The notes: generated from the sequence alone by a model not told the origin. DNA of 64,000 nucleotides from Lichtheimia corymbifera B2541 (GCA_000697475.1 JNEU01000734.1:310001-374000); one strand, 5' to 3'. Positions 32,997-44,890 are shown, numbered from the stretch's first letter. Numbers and translations are program-made.

Positions 32997-35900
32997 ATGA
33001 GAGCGATCGCGACCTGCTTGAGATACAGTAGCAAAATCCCCAGCATTGCTTCACGCGCAGCTAGAACAACAAGACAACCAACACTACTAAATACTGCTTC
33101 ACGGTCAACAGCGTCATGGCCCCTTCGATCGTCCATTGCAAGCGATGCTTTCGCTATTAGAAACTTACACGCGTCGGCTGCTACTCGAGCCGCCATTCCA
33201 AAGCAAAGCAATCGGTTGATCACGGAGAAGAGTCCTTATCTTTTGGTTGGTATCTTTGTATTTGCTTCACGTTTTATGATGATAGCATGCTAACTTTTAC
33301 AGCAACATGGTATGTAGTAAAGTGGAACAATGTTCATGCGATATCCCATGCTTACTGTACTCCTCTCGCAATGCTATCCTTCTCGATACATCCACAGCAA
33401 AAAACCCGGTAAGGCTTGGAATAATGCCACCTTCAGTGATAAGCAATTGTATGTTGATTAGCTTCTTGATATATAGGTCGATTGGTATCCCTGGGGGGAA
33501 CAAGCCATTCAAAAGGCCAAGACTGAGAACAAGCCCATTTTCCTGAGTATCGGCTATAGTACTTGCCAGTGAGTAATTGATTGTTTTACTTGTGACTATG
33601 AGAACAATGACGTTGTAATGATGCTCTTTGTTTAGTTGGTGTCACGTCATGGAGCATGAATCCTTTGAGAATGAAGAGACTGCCAAGTTTATGAATGAAC
33701 ACTTTGTCAACATCAAAGGTAAGGCGTTCATTGAAGATACATACGTGCCTTATACCAATGTGGCCTTTTAATGACTATAGTGGATCGGGAGGAGAACCCA
33801 GCGGTTGACAAGTTGTACATGACATACGTGCAATTGCTGACAGGTCGCGGAGGTTGGCCACTTTCTGTATTCTTGACACCCGAATTGGAGCCTTTCTTTG
33901 GTGGCACTTATTTCCCTCCTGGTGATCAATATGGCTCACCTGGTTTCCGCACCTTGTTGGCTCGCATTTCTGAGATTTGGGAAGCAGCACCTGACAAGTT
34001 GAGAGAGGATGCCCAAGGAACAATGGCACAGATGAAGAATTATTTTGAGTCCAAAGTGTCCGCTGGTGAAGATGCAGCAAATAACTTGGATCCCGATACG
34101 TTGATCAAGACTGCCTTTGAACACTTTAATTCATCCTTTGATGCTGAATATGGTGGCTTTACTCCTGCTCCCAAATTCCCCACTCCCGTCCAACTTGGCT
34201 TCTTGTTCGATTACTATGGTTACTTTGCCAAGGATGCAGTTCATGGCGAAAATGCTAAACAAGCACTTGATATGGCTCTTTTCACTCTCAATGTAAGTTG
34301 TGCAGCATGGCTAACATGATATATATATATCTGAGTCTGACATTATTGGTAGAAAATTGCAATGGGTGGTATCCATGGTAAGTGATTTCCAATGTGCACC
34401 TTATTAAGGGAGGTGACTAATACGGTTGATTGTCTTCAAGATCACATTGGAAGCGGTTTCCACAGGTAAGAAATGGTTAATATTGAAGTTGATCTAAGGA
34501 CACTAACGGCTCGATCATTCTACAGATACAGCACCGACAAGTTTTGGCACGTTCCTCACTTTGAAAAGATGCTTTACGACCAGGCACAGGTAAGATAACA
34601 AACACTAGGTTGATGTTGCTTTGACACCAATATATCTTACACTGGGTGATAGTTGCTCTCTGCGTACGTGACAGCGTACAAGGTATCACGAGATGATGGT
34701 TATGCAAACGTGGCTCAAGATATTATCCAATATGTTGCCCGTGATTTGCAACATCCTGCTGGTGGCTTCTATTCAGCTGAAGACGCAGACTCTTATCCTG
34801 AAGACGATCCTTCGAAGAAAATTGGTAGGTTTCTCAACCAGAACTTTAGCTCTTGTACTTACATATGTTTATAAGAGGGAGCATTCTATGTTTGGGAAGA
34901 GGAGAAGCTCGATGAGATATTGGATCCCAAGGAAGCCAAGGTATTCAAACGCTATTATGGTGTGACCAAGGATGGAAATGTGAATCCTGCTCTAGATCCT
35001 CAAGGCGAGCTAGAAGACCAGGTAAGAAAGAGGAGAAGGGACATAGTTTTAAAGAAAAAGTCATGCTTACCATGGTACTTAGAATGTCCTCACCGAGGAA
35101 ATCCCTGTTCGGGATGTGGCTAAAGAATTCAACCTCCCAGAGGGTGAAGTAGAGGAGCTACTCAAGCTTGCCAAGGAGAAGTTATGGAACTACAGAGAGG
35201 AAAAGCGAGCCAAACCTCATTGTGACGATAAGGTAAGCTGTTTACAGATCCAAGCTAAAACATACAATGAACACTCATCCACGTGTTGTATAATTTTTAG
35301 ATTTTGACATCTTGGAATGGTAGGTTATAATTGCATTCACAAGGTAATGGAAGACTAATATTGCGTAACCAGGGTTGATGATTTCTGGCTTGGCATTGGC
35401 TGCTCAAACTTTCAAAGACAAGCCTACTCTTGATCTCGCTATCAAAGCTGCAGACTTCATCCACAAGGAATTGTACGATTCTCAAGCGCACATACTGCGA
35501 AGAAGCTACAGGGAGGGCCCTTCGAATATTCCAGGATGCTTGGATGACTACAGGTAATGTGGTGAATGACAGCTGCAGAGAAGGGGTTGCTAATACAATG
35601 TTGCCAGCTATTTGATTCAGGGTCTGCTACACCTGTACGAGGCTACATTCGATGAGAAGTGGGTCCAGTGGGCATATGATTTGCAGCAAAAGCAGAATGA
35701 ACTTTTCTACGACCAAGAGAAAGGTGGCTTCTATAACATATCACAGGATGACAAGAGTATCCCCATTCGAATCAAAGATGGTAATGTGTTGTGGAGGTCA
35801 TATTGCGTTTTGGAGTTGTTAGTATTAATCGTTGCGTAACATAGAGCAAGACGGTGCGGAGCCTTCAGCGTGAGTAATATCATCTCTTGAAATGTAGCGT

Positions 35901-36413
35901 GTATACTGATGTCTTCACAATGATAAATAGCAACTCTGTGACCTTGGGCAATTTGGTGCGTCTTGGTACTTTGCTTGAGCAAGAAGAATATGTCAGCATG
36001 GCCCGCAAGACCGTTGGATCGTTCAGCACAAGCTTTAGCCGTTTCCCTTACGCCATGCCAGCACTACTAGGATCGTTTATGTTGATGGTCAATGGCATCA
36101 AACAGGTATGTGATATGCTTTATACGATCCTGTAGCATCGCAAAATGACTGATTGAAAATATCATAGATCGTGTTGACTGGTCATGATGAAAAAGAAATG
36201 GAGCCTTTCGTTCGAGTGGTATCAGAAAACTTTATGCCCAACAAGGTAGTTGCTCGTGCCAAGAAGGATGGAATCATCGCCGAGAAGAATCCTATCATTG
36301 CCCAACTCAGCCTTGAACCCACAACACAAGCCTTTGTATGTGAGAATTTCAGTTGCGGATTGCCTATCCAAAGTGCCGATCAGTTGCAAAAGAAAATAGT
36401 AGACAAGCAATAG
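32997..36413 (+). CDS. SPATA20: SPATA20/YyaL-type protein (thioredoxin-like domain plus six-hairpin glycosidase-like domain)
   Basis: Eighteen exons give 784 residues: 32997-33245, 33303-33309, 33398-33408, 33477-33568, 33636-33718, 33781-34292, 34353-34377, 34441-34465, 34526-34589, 34653-34824, 34876-35021, 35083-35232, 35301-35319, 35373-35553, 35608-35780, 35845-35869, 35931-36105 and 36168-36413. The N-terminus is an Arg/Ser-rich mitochondrial-type presequence. The thioredoxin-like (DUF255) domain has SPYLLQHAKNPVDWYPWG, the C-H-W-C motif in [15 protein letters not shown], and [19 protein letters not shown]. The (alpha/alpha)6-barrel half shows [38 protein letters not shown] and EGAFYVW. 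The 7-nt and 11-nt exons together supply QHAKNP and are required for the conserved motif. The molecular function of the family is poorly known; a redox or carbohydrate-related role is proposed. Confidence 0.92.
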
Positions 36414-36602
36414 TGATATTCGAACAATATTATATAAAGCATTCGAATCGCTTCAAAAGATGGATATCAACATTGGTTCAACAATAGAGTAGACAAACAA
36501 AGCAGTTGGGCTTTATTTATTGATACATATTGAGCTTCAGCTGGAGGAGATAAGAGTTGGTCTTCCACATTATACGTAGACACCGGTCCGAGCTTGCTTA
36601 AC

Positions 36603-36919
36603 TTAGCAGTTGAACTTGATACCACAATCGCGGCACCTAAATTCTCGTGTTAAATGTCATATTACAACATTGTATGGCAAACACTCTAGCTTACCAGCCC
36701 TTGCAATCACCAGAGCAGCAACCTCTGTTGTTGCAGCTAAGAGGCATGCAGTCACCTATAAACGATAAATTGTGTTGATTAGCATATTGATTTATAAGAC
36801 GTTTGTTGTCAGCTATACTTACGATCAATGAGATGGTGAGAAGGAGCCTCTCCAGCAGCGGCAGCCTGCGAGACACCAGCGACACCGAGGAAAATGGCAA
36901 CAATAGTAAGGAACTTCAT
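36603..36919 (-). CDS. Small secreted cysteine-rich peptide (8 Cys)
   Basis: Three exons on the minus strand (36919-36823, 36755-36695, 36636-36603) encode 63 residues. The first ~20 residues are a clear signal peptide (MKFLTIVAIFLGVAGVSQA). After a short linker (AAAGEAPSHHLIDR) comes a compact domain with eight cysteines spaced C-x4-C-x4-C-C-x3-C-x3-C-x2-C-x5-C, ending in cysteine right before the stop. Both introns keep the frame (phases 1 and 2), and the exon split puts all cysteines in exons 2 and 3. A TATAAAA box 83 bp upstream suggests strong, regulated expression. Disulfide-rich secreted peptides of this size in fungi may be antimicrobial, signalling or effector-like; no family was recognised and no activity is claimed. 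Confidence 0.8.
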
Positions 36920-37000
36920 GATTAATTTGCTTGAGAACTTGGTTGAGATATCAAAGAGTTGTTGTTGATGAGATTTTCTTTGCTGCCATCCGACCTGGCC

Positions 37001-37010
37001 TTTTTATATT
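37001..37010 (-). promoter_or_regulatory. TATA box of the secreted peptide gene
   Basis: The minus strand reads AATATAAAAA, with the TATAAAA core 83-89 bp upstream of the ATG at 36919. Confidence 0.6.
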
Positions 37011-38550
37011 CGATGGAGAGGTCCCAGAACACGAAATACATCGCATGAAATCACTTTTGGTGTTGGTGGTGTATCGATTATGACCAAGCTAATGGCAGCA
37101 CTGTGATCCTTCTTGCAATGCATTATCCTGTCACCAGACCCCTTGAAAAGAAGCTGAGGCACAGCACCACCATAACACTGGATCATGCGGTAGGTGATGT
37201 ACAGTACAGCCTCATTTCGGCATCCATCACCGTTCGCATACATTCGCAAGGATTGGATTTGTCGTTAGGTTCATGAAACCCAAAACCTTAAAGCGATGCT
37301 GGGAGACGTGGACAAAAATAGTCAAGTTGCAGTCATGGGAATCCTGGAAGCCTTTGGTTCAACGCGTCATCATACAGTATGCTGTATTTCGTACCGATTT
37401 GATGTATAACGGACAGCGTTCATCATATACACTAAAACCATGCGTGATTAAACTTGAATTCGCGTACACTGAAGGATACGCGATATCGCATTTACAGCTG
37501 ATATTCTCAGTTGGGCCCCACACGCATGATGAGGACTGCTGGATAAATTTAGTATTGGATGCAGTTCAATTAAAACATCACCATCAAGCATGCTTTTGCA
37601 TCGAAGTGGGTACCTCTATGTCTGCATTGCAATATAATAGGAAACAACTACTAAATCAAGGTGTCCCATGGTGATAGGGGAAGCTTCTTGAAAGTTAGAA
37701 GCAGGATCTTGGTAACTCAATTCGGATATATTTCCGCTACTGTAATGCTTAGTCGATTTCCTTTCACGTTGCATAATTGCACAACCTGTCATATGTAGTC
37801 AGCAAGCAATATCCACCAAAAATTTGATCTCTACTGTAGTCGTGGCGGTGGTAGTGGGTTGCAGGATTTGTGCAACAAGGGCCGTACCACCTTGATCCAT
37901 GCACGGCTCTTGGGTGGTGACAGTGTGGAAATAAAAACTAATTTGGTCATATGTCATACCCTCCAACAACAACACCCATCCTTTTGATTATGCAGTCATC
38001 TCTACCAATCATGGTGTTTGCATTTCACTTAGACCCAAGTCGATGGATACGACTTGAATCAAATTATCATGAGATCTCAGATGAAGATGATTCCTGCACT
38101 TTCAATTTAGGTAATTGGCAAATATCCAAGCCCCATTTCAAGCATCACCTTGACAATGAGAGATGGGACGATGTCTCCAAGTCAACCAACAACAGCAAAG
38201 TTGTAAATGCCACGTGGGAACAGATATGCAACCCTTTCCCCTTTTTACTTTTCTTTGTCTAATGTTTCACCATTGCGCCATTGCCATCAAACTACCAAAC
38301 ATGGAAGGATCAGGGTTACTGGTGTACAGCTTGTGGATACGAGGCGTGTCATTGATGATCTATGTGTATGGATGAATAATAGTGATATCGTTTAATAGCG
38401 TAGGATGTAATATTATCTACAATGCAGTATTCTAAATTTTGAAGCCTACAAATAGCTTTTGAGATGTGTTCTATGTATATGCATGAGAGGTTGGGGGAGG
38501 GATTGTTGTTATTGCTACTGCAATAGGATAAAGGGTTGGGAAAAGGAAAA
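37011..38550. other. Intergenic region with two doubtful frames
   Basis: Two ATG-started plus-strand frames occur, at 37273-37674 (133 residues, starting MKPKTLKRCWETW) and 37951-38262 (103 residues, starting MSYPPTTTPILL). Neither shows a recognised domain or compelling intron structure. They could be young genes, decayed remnants or chance. The rest appears non-coding. Confidence 0.3.
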
Positions 38551-40978
38551 TTAGACCTCTTCTTTCTCACGAGGCACAACGATATGGTTCTCTTCCTTGG
38601 CAGCCTTGGCATCACTTGCACCATAGCGAGTGTTTTTACAAATGGCAGCACAGATCACAGCAACACCAGCGGCTACAAGTGGGAAAATAAAAAGCGAGTG
38701 CATGGCGCGCATGTAGGCTGAAATGATTTCAGGTTGGGCATCATCGGGCATATTGCGGATATACAAGTAGTTGGAAGTAGCACCGTATTTAGCAGCAATG
38801 GCCTGTGAATATCATGTGCTCCATTAGTATATGCATCCAAGGTATACTGATGCAAAAGGTCACTACTTACCAAGATGTTGGTATCAACCTTGGTGAGCTG
38901 ATAACGCAGGAATTGAACAAACAAGGTCTGATAAATGGCGACACCCTATTGAAGATTGATGTATCGTGTGAGAACCATAGTAGCATAGAGTGGATCATCC
39001 AGATACTTACAATTGAGCATGCAAAAATCATAAAGAAGTTTGTCAATCCAGTAGCGATGGCAATGTACTTTTTATCTGCAGCGCTCTGGGCACCCATAAT
39101 AGTGTTTTGTTGTGATAGACCAAATGCAAAGCCTGTACATTGTAATATGTGAGTCATTTGAAACCATAGTGCATAACGCAATAGGATACATTACCACAAA
39201 GCATAAGGTAGCATGATTGCTGAGCCCAGCTGCTATTGAGACCGACAGTGTAAAAGAGACCATAGCCAATAATGTTGGTGATAGCACCGAGACCAATGAA
39301 GGCTTTGATATAAGGGAAGATGGGTAGCAAGTAACCACTGCTCAAAGAGGCGACAATCAACATGGCCATGTAAGGAACAAGGCGTACACCGGATCCCATG
39401 GAATCAGCACCAAACACGGATTGGTAAAGGATAGGGCCATAATACAAAGTACCAATGACTATTGAGAGAAGAAGGTTTGAGTAATGTAATCTTGAAAGTC
39501 ACGTGCCCAATGGATACTTACAACAGAAGCCAAGGCAAATGATGTAGAGATAAAAGAGCACGACAGCAGGATTGAGGATGACACCACGAGGGAACAACTG
39601 TATGAAAAGAAGCCATAAGTACGCGTTGATAGGGGATAGCGTGTATACAGCTACTTACAGGCTCTTTGGCGACCCATCCTTCAACAATGATCAAAAGCAC
39701 AAGTGATACACCAGCAGCAACAAAGGAGCCAATAGCATGACCACTTCCCCAGCTATATACGAGAGTAATGAGCATTCAATTCCATAACAATGTGAGTGCA
39801 ATGACGTACCCGTAAGATTGACCCCAGCTAAGGGCAAGTAAGATGCAGCAGACAAAGCCAATAACGAAGACGGTACCGAGCCAATCGATGCGGCGAAGCT
39901 TGGTGAGAAGGGAAGACTCGGCGACTTTGGTAGGTTCTTTGAGAAGGAAGATGACGATAATGAAAGAAGTACCAGCGAGAATGACGTTTAACCAGAAATC
40001 CTATATTGCATGATATGAGACATATTATCACGGAAAGAAGAATGAAAGCAGGGACTTACCCATCGCCACGTGAGCTGATCTACAAAGACGCCACCTATTC
40101 AAATTCAATTTCAGTTGACACATTCTCATTATGGTAACTGAGTTCATTATGGTAACTGAGAGAACTCATGAGATCTTTACCGATCAAGGTGCCGACAACA
40201 CTGGCAAGGCCATAAACCACGGTCAAACCAGACTGAAACCGGGGACGCCATTTGAGCGGAGCAAGATCAGCAACAATGACATAGGACATTGTCATCACAC
40301 AACCACCACCAAGACCTTGCACAGTACGACCGGCAATGAGGCCCATCATTTGAGGAGTAGTGGCATTCACAAGACAGCCAACGAAAAATACGAGGATACC
40401 AAACATAAGGACGGGCTTTCTATAAATTAGATTTCCTTGTCAGATCGCATTATTTCGATTATAAATCATGTGCCACTGATTGTACCTGCCAAAAATATCG
40501 GAAAACTGCTCCGTTTCATTTGTCGTGAGTAAAAACATGCTGCACCACGTTTTTCATGTTGTATTTCCTTACCTTTCCGGAAAGTGGCTGAGATGAGTTG
40601 AATGCTAAGAGATATGCAGTAGCAATCCATGTTTGTTCTATATATCTATTGTTAATAAAGGCTTCTGACAAGCGGTATAAAGTAATAATCACCATCAGGG
40701 GCATCCATGTCAGTAGCAATGATGGACATGGCAGGTGCGATAACCGTAGTGTTGAGCGAAACCATAAACAAAGCCAAAATGATGCCAAACATGACAACGA
40801 CACGTTTAACATTATCCCATCGGCTTGGTTGTGCCTCTTCAAATGATTTTGAATCAAATTCTTTTTCTTTTTCGAATTTGCTCACGCCTTGTTCTTCGTG
40901 AATCGTTTGCACCTCATCAACGATGGTGTTGGTTTCGGCTTGATCATCGTAATCGCTATGCCGTGACATATCGTGCAT
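38551..40978 (-). CDS. MFS transporter, DHA2 (14-helix drug:H+ antiporter / siderophore-like) family
   Basis: Twelve exons on the minus strand: 40978-40693, 40637-40573, 40505-40486, 40419-40181, 40094-40060, 40000-39810, 39752-39659, 39597-39522, 39458-39195, 39132-39011, 38945-38871 and 38802-38551. They encode 572 residues. A ~60-residue acidic cytosolic N-terminus precedes the first helix (VVVMFGIILALFMVSLNTTVIAPA). Motifs: TWIATAYLLAFNSSQPLSGKFSDIFGRKPV (the loop 2-3 motif A region, partly encoded by a 20-nt exon), GRTVQGLGGGCVMTMSYVIVADL, and WRWDFWLNVILAG. About 14 helices are visible. The C-terminus is basic and acidic (KAAKEENHIVVPREKEEV). DHA2 carriers export drugs or toxic metabolites with proton exchange; the substrate cannot be read from sequence. 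Confidence 0.9.
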
Positions 40979-41984
40979 GAGTGTATGGAAATAAGAAGAA
41001 TGGAATGGATAGACGAAGCACTATAAGCACGCAAAGAAAAAAAAAGAATAGGTCGAGTCGATTCGATCAGCCTTTAAAGGGATCTGTTGGATCCAACAGG
41101 GTAAACTTTTGCATAGAAACTTTTCCCCGCCTCGGTGCTCCGAGCTCATGGAATGTGATCCTACCACACCAATCGATTAGATTATTGTACCAGGTTAATG
41201 CAAGATATATAACACGTGTTTGGTATATGCAGTAAATCCATAGAATCCATCCATCACATCATAATTGATGGTTTGCATACGCCGATCGAAAGTTGTTCCA
41301 TGGTGTGATTTGTCATGCATCGACAACGACATTATGTGATCAGCTAACAAAGGTGTCTCCGCTTGAGGCGGGATGAGAACCTTTTACTCGATCCGGTAAA
41401 GAAGTGGTATTCTGAGACATTCTAGGTAGCTACTAACCAGGAATTTGCGGTAAGTTCTTTCGGTCGCGTCTCCCCGAAAGCGGCCCGATCTTGCCGCTGA
41501 CATGTAAATTTCATCTAGATTAACATAATTTAGGTACCAAACTTAGAATCTGTATTCATTGGACAAGTGGAAAAAAGTTGCAATTTTGGTTATAAGGTTT
41601 TGACAGCAGTCAACCAACAGTGAAATATGCATCTTGCCGCGGATGTGAGCTGTTCAATGAATCATGCCAATGGATGGCTTAGCTGCCATTGATTCAGAGC
41701 CAATGCTTTTTTTGTGATCCATGTCGCAGCAGCCGTTGTACTCCATCCATGATGTGCTAGTCTATTATACACATGATAATCTCGCAGCAGCTAGATTGCT
41801 AACGCTATCAAGTAATCCCACTGTACGAATACATACTGCGAGTTTTTATTGTAGAAAGTATATATAGGTCTATTGTATTGTATTGTCTAATAAACACCGT
41901 TTCATTGTTTGCTACTCTTTCAGCATTACATAGGCGGCGTTACTACTCCTTGTCGTTTCCATTTTCAGCACACCTGCACCCTAT
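40979..41984. other. Divergent intergenic region, transporter and tRNase Z genes
   Basis: About 1.0 kb without a supported gene. The transporter side holds an AAAAAAAAAGAA tract (41037-41049). The tRNase Z side has a TATA-like element at 41858-41868. Confidence 0.4.
41858..41868 (+). promoter_or_regulatory. TATA-like element upstream of the tRNase Z gene
   Basis: GTATATATAGG lies ~117 bp upstream of the ATG at 41985. Confidence 0.45.
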
Positions 41985-43133
41985 ATGGCTGTACCAATCG
42001 ACATTACCTTCTTGGGTACAGGCAGCGCCCAACCAAGTGCCACTCGAAACCATCAAGCCATAGCATTCCGTGCCAATGGCGACATTTGGCTTTTTGATGC
42101 AGGCGAAGCTACTCAACATCAGTTACAAAAGAGCGCATTGAAGATGGGGCGTGTCACTAAGATATTTATTACCCACATGCACGGCGATCACTGCTTTGGA
42201 CTTGCACCTTTGCTCTGCTCAATGACTGAAAACATGAACGCGAACCGAGTGGATAATGACTCTATTGTTGATGTGTATGGACCCTCCCCTTTACGACGTT
42301 GGCTAAGGACAACATTGCTTTCAACCTATTCACGACTTGGACGCAAATACCGTGTGCATGAACTTTTACTCGATGAAAGCGAGCGAGACAATGATACATC
42401 ATCTTTACATCCGGATGAAGATCCTAACGGTAAAGACATCGTATTACCAAAGACTAGTGGAGATGCGTATTATCGACTTCCTGAGATTGCTGATGGATGG
42501 TCTGTACTTGCTGCGCCTATCAAGCATTCAATTCCGTCCCTGGGTTTTCTCATTCAGGAACCTGATTTGCCGGGGAAACTCGACCAAGCTGCTTTGACAC
42601 CTTTGATTCACCGCAACGCCGAAGCCTTACGACAAGAACGAGGATTCAAGAACCCATTGCAGATATTAGGAGAACTCAAAAAGAGCAGTGAACCTATTCA
42701 GCTTCCAGACGGCACCATTTTACACCCTCCAGAGACACGCCAAGGTCGACAGATTGTGATCCTTGGTGATACGTGTGATGCAACAAGTATGCTACCACTC
42801 CTCAATCGGCCGCCTGACGTACTGATACACGAGGCTACAAATGCACTTACATCGCTGGATCCACAGGGAACAACATATGAAGAGGTTTTGGAACGCACAT
42901 TATCGCATGGTCATTCAACTCCACAAATGGCAGCAACATTAGCACGTGATATGGGCGCAAAGACTCTTTTGATGACACATTTCAGCGTTCGCTACAAGGG
43001 AAATGAAGAAGGATTCGAAGTTATGGAAGAGATACGGAAGCAAGCTGTACACGTGCTGGGTGAAGATCGAGATAGCGATGTACACTGTGCTAGAGATTTC
43101 TGGTCATTTGACGTAAAAATAAAGGGTGCTTGA
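41985..43133 (+). CDS. ELAC1: Short-form tRNase Z (ELAC1-like), tRNA 3'-end endonuclease
   Basis: An intronless 382-residue frame. The metallo-beta-lactamase signature is complete: DITFLGTGSAQPSATRNHQA start (a typical tRNase Z motif I), LFDAGEATQHQLQKS, and the Zn-binding H-x-H-x-D-H at residues 64-69 (THMHGDHCFGL). Further motifs are IVILGDTCDA, HEATNAL, the GHSTPQMAA loop and MTHFSVRY near the C-terminus. The length fits a short-form enzyme with an insertion (residues ~125-165) between the motifs, and not the ~800-residue long form usual in yeasts. It removes 3' trailers from precursor tRNA. Whether the genome also has a long form is outside this window. Confidence 0.93.
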   Translation: MAVPIDITFLGTGSAQPSATRNHQAIAFRANGDIWLFDAGEATQHQLQKSALKMGRVTKIFITHMHGDHCFGLAPLLCSMTENMNANRVDNDSIVDVYGPSPLRRWLRTTLLSTYSRLGRKYRVHELLLDESERDNDTSSLHPDEDPNGKDIVLPKTSGDAYYRLPEIADGWSVLAAPIKHSIPSLGFLIQEPDLPGKLDQAALTPLIHRNAEALRQERGFKNPLQILGELKKSSEPIQLPDGTILHPPETRQGRQIVILGDTCDATSMLPLLNRPPDVLIHEATNALTSLDPQGTTYEEVLERTLSHGHSTPQMAATLARDMGAKTLLMTHFSVRYKGNEEGFEVMEEIRKQAVHVLGEDRDSDVHCARDFWSFDVKIKGA

Positions 43134-43496
43134 GGCTATACATAGATCGGTTGAGCCGTGTTGTGGTTTGCGATAGGGTTGGGTACATGAGACGGATACG
43201 TTTACAACTATGTCGGCTTGATCCACGTGCTTAAATTGAACCTAGAATCTTACTTTTTTAAATGTGTCATATCCAATGTAGACCTTAGCATTGCCTTTGC
43301 TTTTCAGCTCTTATATACAGAGGTTAGCAATGAATACCCCTCCAGAACTAACAAGGGCTCTTTTTCCAAGCCTCCTATATACCCATATCCTTCCATCCCA
43401 TTACCAAAGCAATACAGTATTCAGAACACATATCCATAGGAAACCTTATGTATTAAAGTAATTCGTTGTGCGTAAATAAAGCTGATTCTATATAAT
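43134..43496. other. Intergenic region between tRNase Z and the second foldback copy
   Basis: About 360 bp of AT-rich sequence. Nothing gene-like is seen; the 3' end of the tRNase Z transcript should lie here. Confidence 0.4.
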
Positions 43497-44890
43497 GGCT
43501 ATCTGCTGCTCACGTAACGAAGGCTGTAAGTCAAGATGCTGCAAGTAAAGGACGCTCCCTGAGACACTGGAGTAATGGCCTTGCTAATGGCGTCTGCTGT
43601 TACGTTTGGTCGCGGCAGAAAACGTGCAAGAGCGTGTGTTGTAGAAGAGTGACAAGGCTGTGAATGCTGTTTGAGACAATGGAATAAAGGCCTTGCTAAT
43701 GGCAACTGCTGGAATGAATGCTGTTACGCTTGATTGTCGTAAAGGAGCGTGCAAGAGGGCGTGCAGTGTCAAGAGACGCGTGTGTTGTAATAGGCAGTGT
43801 CCACGCCATGAAGTTGCCCGAGTTGCCATTCAGTCAAAAGCAACCGGATCAAGGCAGTCGCAGGATCGACATGATGGGTTGAAGCAGGACAATCGTTCGC
43901 AGGCGGTAGTTGTACTTGGATAGGGCAACATTTGAGAATTGGAGGAAGGGGCAAAAACCTTGAAGTGGAAGAGCTGGAAATTAAAAGACGTTGACTTGCC
44001 AGACGCATCCATGTACACTGTAATTAATGCATGACCTTGAGATTGCCTCTCTCAAACCTCAAACTTGCACACAAGGTTCTCTAGGACATGCTGATCAACT
44101 TTGTATTAATAAAGAACCCATACTTCATTTGAAAATTTCGAAAGGGAGAGCATAATGTGGGATTGACTATAACGGATGGAAATTGGGAAAGCGCCGGATT
44201 TATGAAAAAGTCAAATAGTATGTAGTTTCTTGGGATTCCCCATTTCGAACATGAAACTTGGTATGAAGGTTCTCTGAGTCATAACGATCAACTTCATTCA
44301 TTTAAAAACCGCATGCTTCATTATGGTATTTTATGAATCGGACGGTCCAAATATAAGATGGACGGAACGCAAGTAGGGTGCATAGTGCACACCCCCGCCG
44401 TCGCCCTCCTCTATCGTGAAACTTGGTCAGACGCGTGGGCTTCGACATTCTGATCAACTCCATTCATTTGAAAACCATATGCTTCATTGTGAGAAATAAA
44501 ATGGGAGCGTCGAACGATAAACGAATGGGAATATGAGTAATGTGGACGGCCCATAACCTTGAGAATGCCTCTCTTGAACCTGAAAATTTCACACAAGATG
44601 CTCTTGGGCATGCTGATCAACTTTGGATTAATAAAGAACCCACACTTCATTCAAAGATTTTGAATGGGAGGGTATAATGTGGGGTTGACTATGACCGACG
44701 GAAATTCCGCACCCGCCCAAATTCATGAAATGTCATTTAGTATGAAATACCTTGGGATTGCCCATTTTGAACTTGAAACTTGGTAAGCAGGTTCGCTGAG
44801 TCATGCTGATCAACTCCATTCATTTAAAAATCACACGTTTCATTACAAACATTTTGAATGCAGGCAGTCTAACTGTAGGATGGACGCAGG
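43497..44890. mobile_element. Partial second copy of the foldback element
   Basis: It opens with GGCTATCTGCTGCTCACGT, the reverse complement of the terminus at ~4660-4678, and continues through the same arm: the ACGTTTGGTCGCGGCAGA block at 43603-43620 matches its complement at 4567-4584. The order of motifs then follows the left arm of the first element (a TTGTACTTG...GAATTGGAGGA stretch corresponds to positions 10-45). It contains two tandem copies of the TGATCAACT...AAAGAACCCA...TTCATT arm unit (about 44080-44340 and 44590-44880). The central A/B array and the second arm are absent, so the copy is truncated or partly deleted. It ends ~250 bp before the EMC3 start. No coding capacity is evident. 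Confidence 0.7.
43574..43800. repeat. Two ~117-bp direct sub-repeats in the foldback terminus
   Basis: GGCCTTGCTAATGGC occurs at 43577 and again at 43691. Each is followed by a CTGCTG, a TGTTACG(T/C)TTG and a CGTGCAAGAG(C/G)G motif. The same tandem organisation occurs, inverted, at about 4440-4620 in the first element. Confidence 0.6.

Noticed and set aside
37273..37674. 133-residue plus-strand frame as a gene
   Set aside because: It has an ATG but no domain, promoter or splice support; kept only as a doubtful frame in the intergenic entry.
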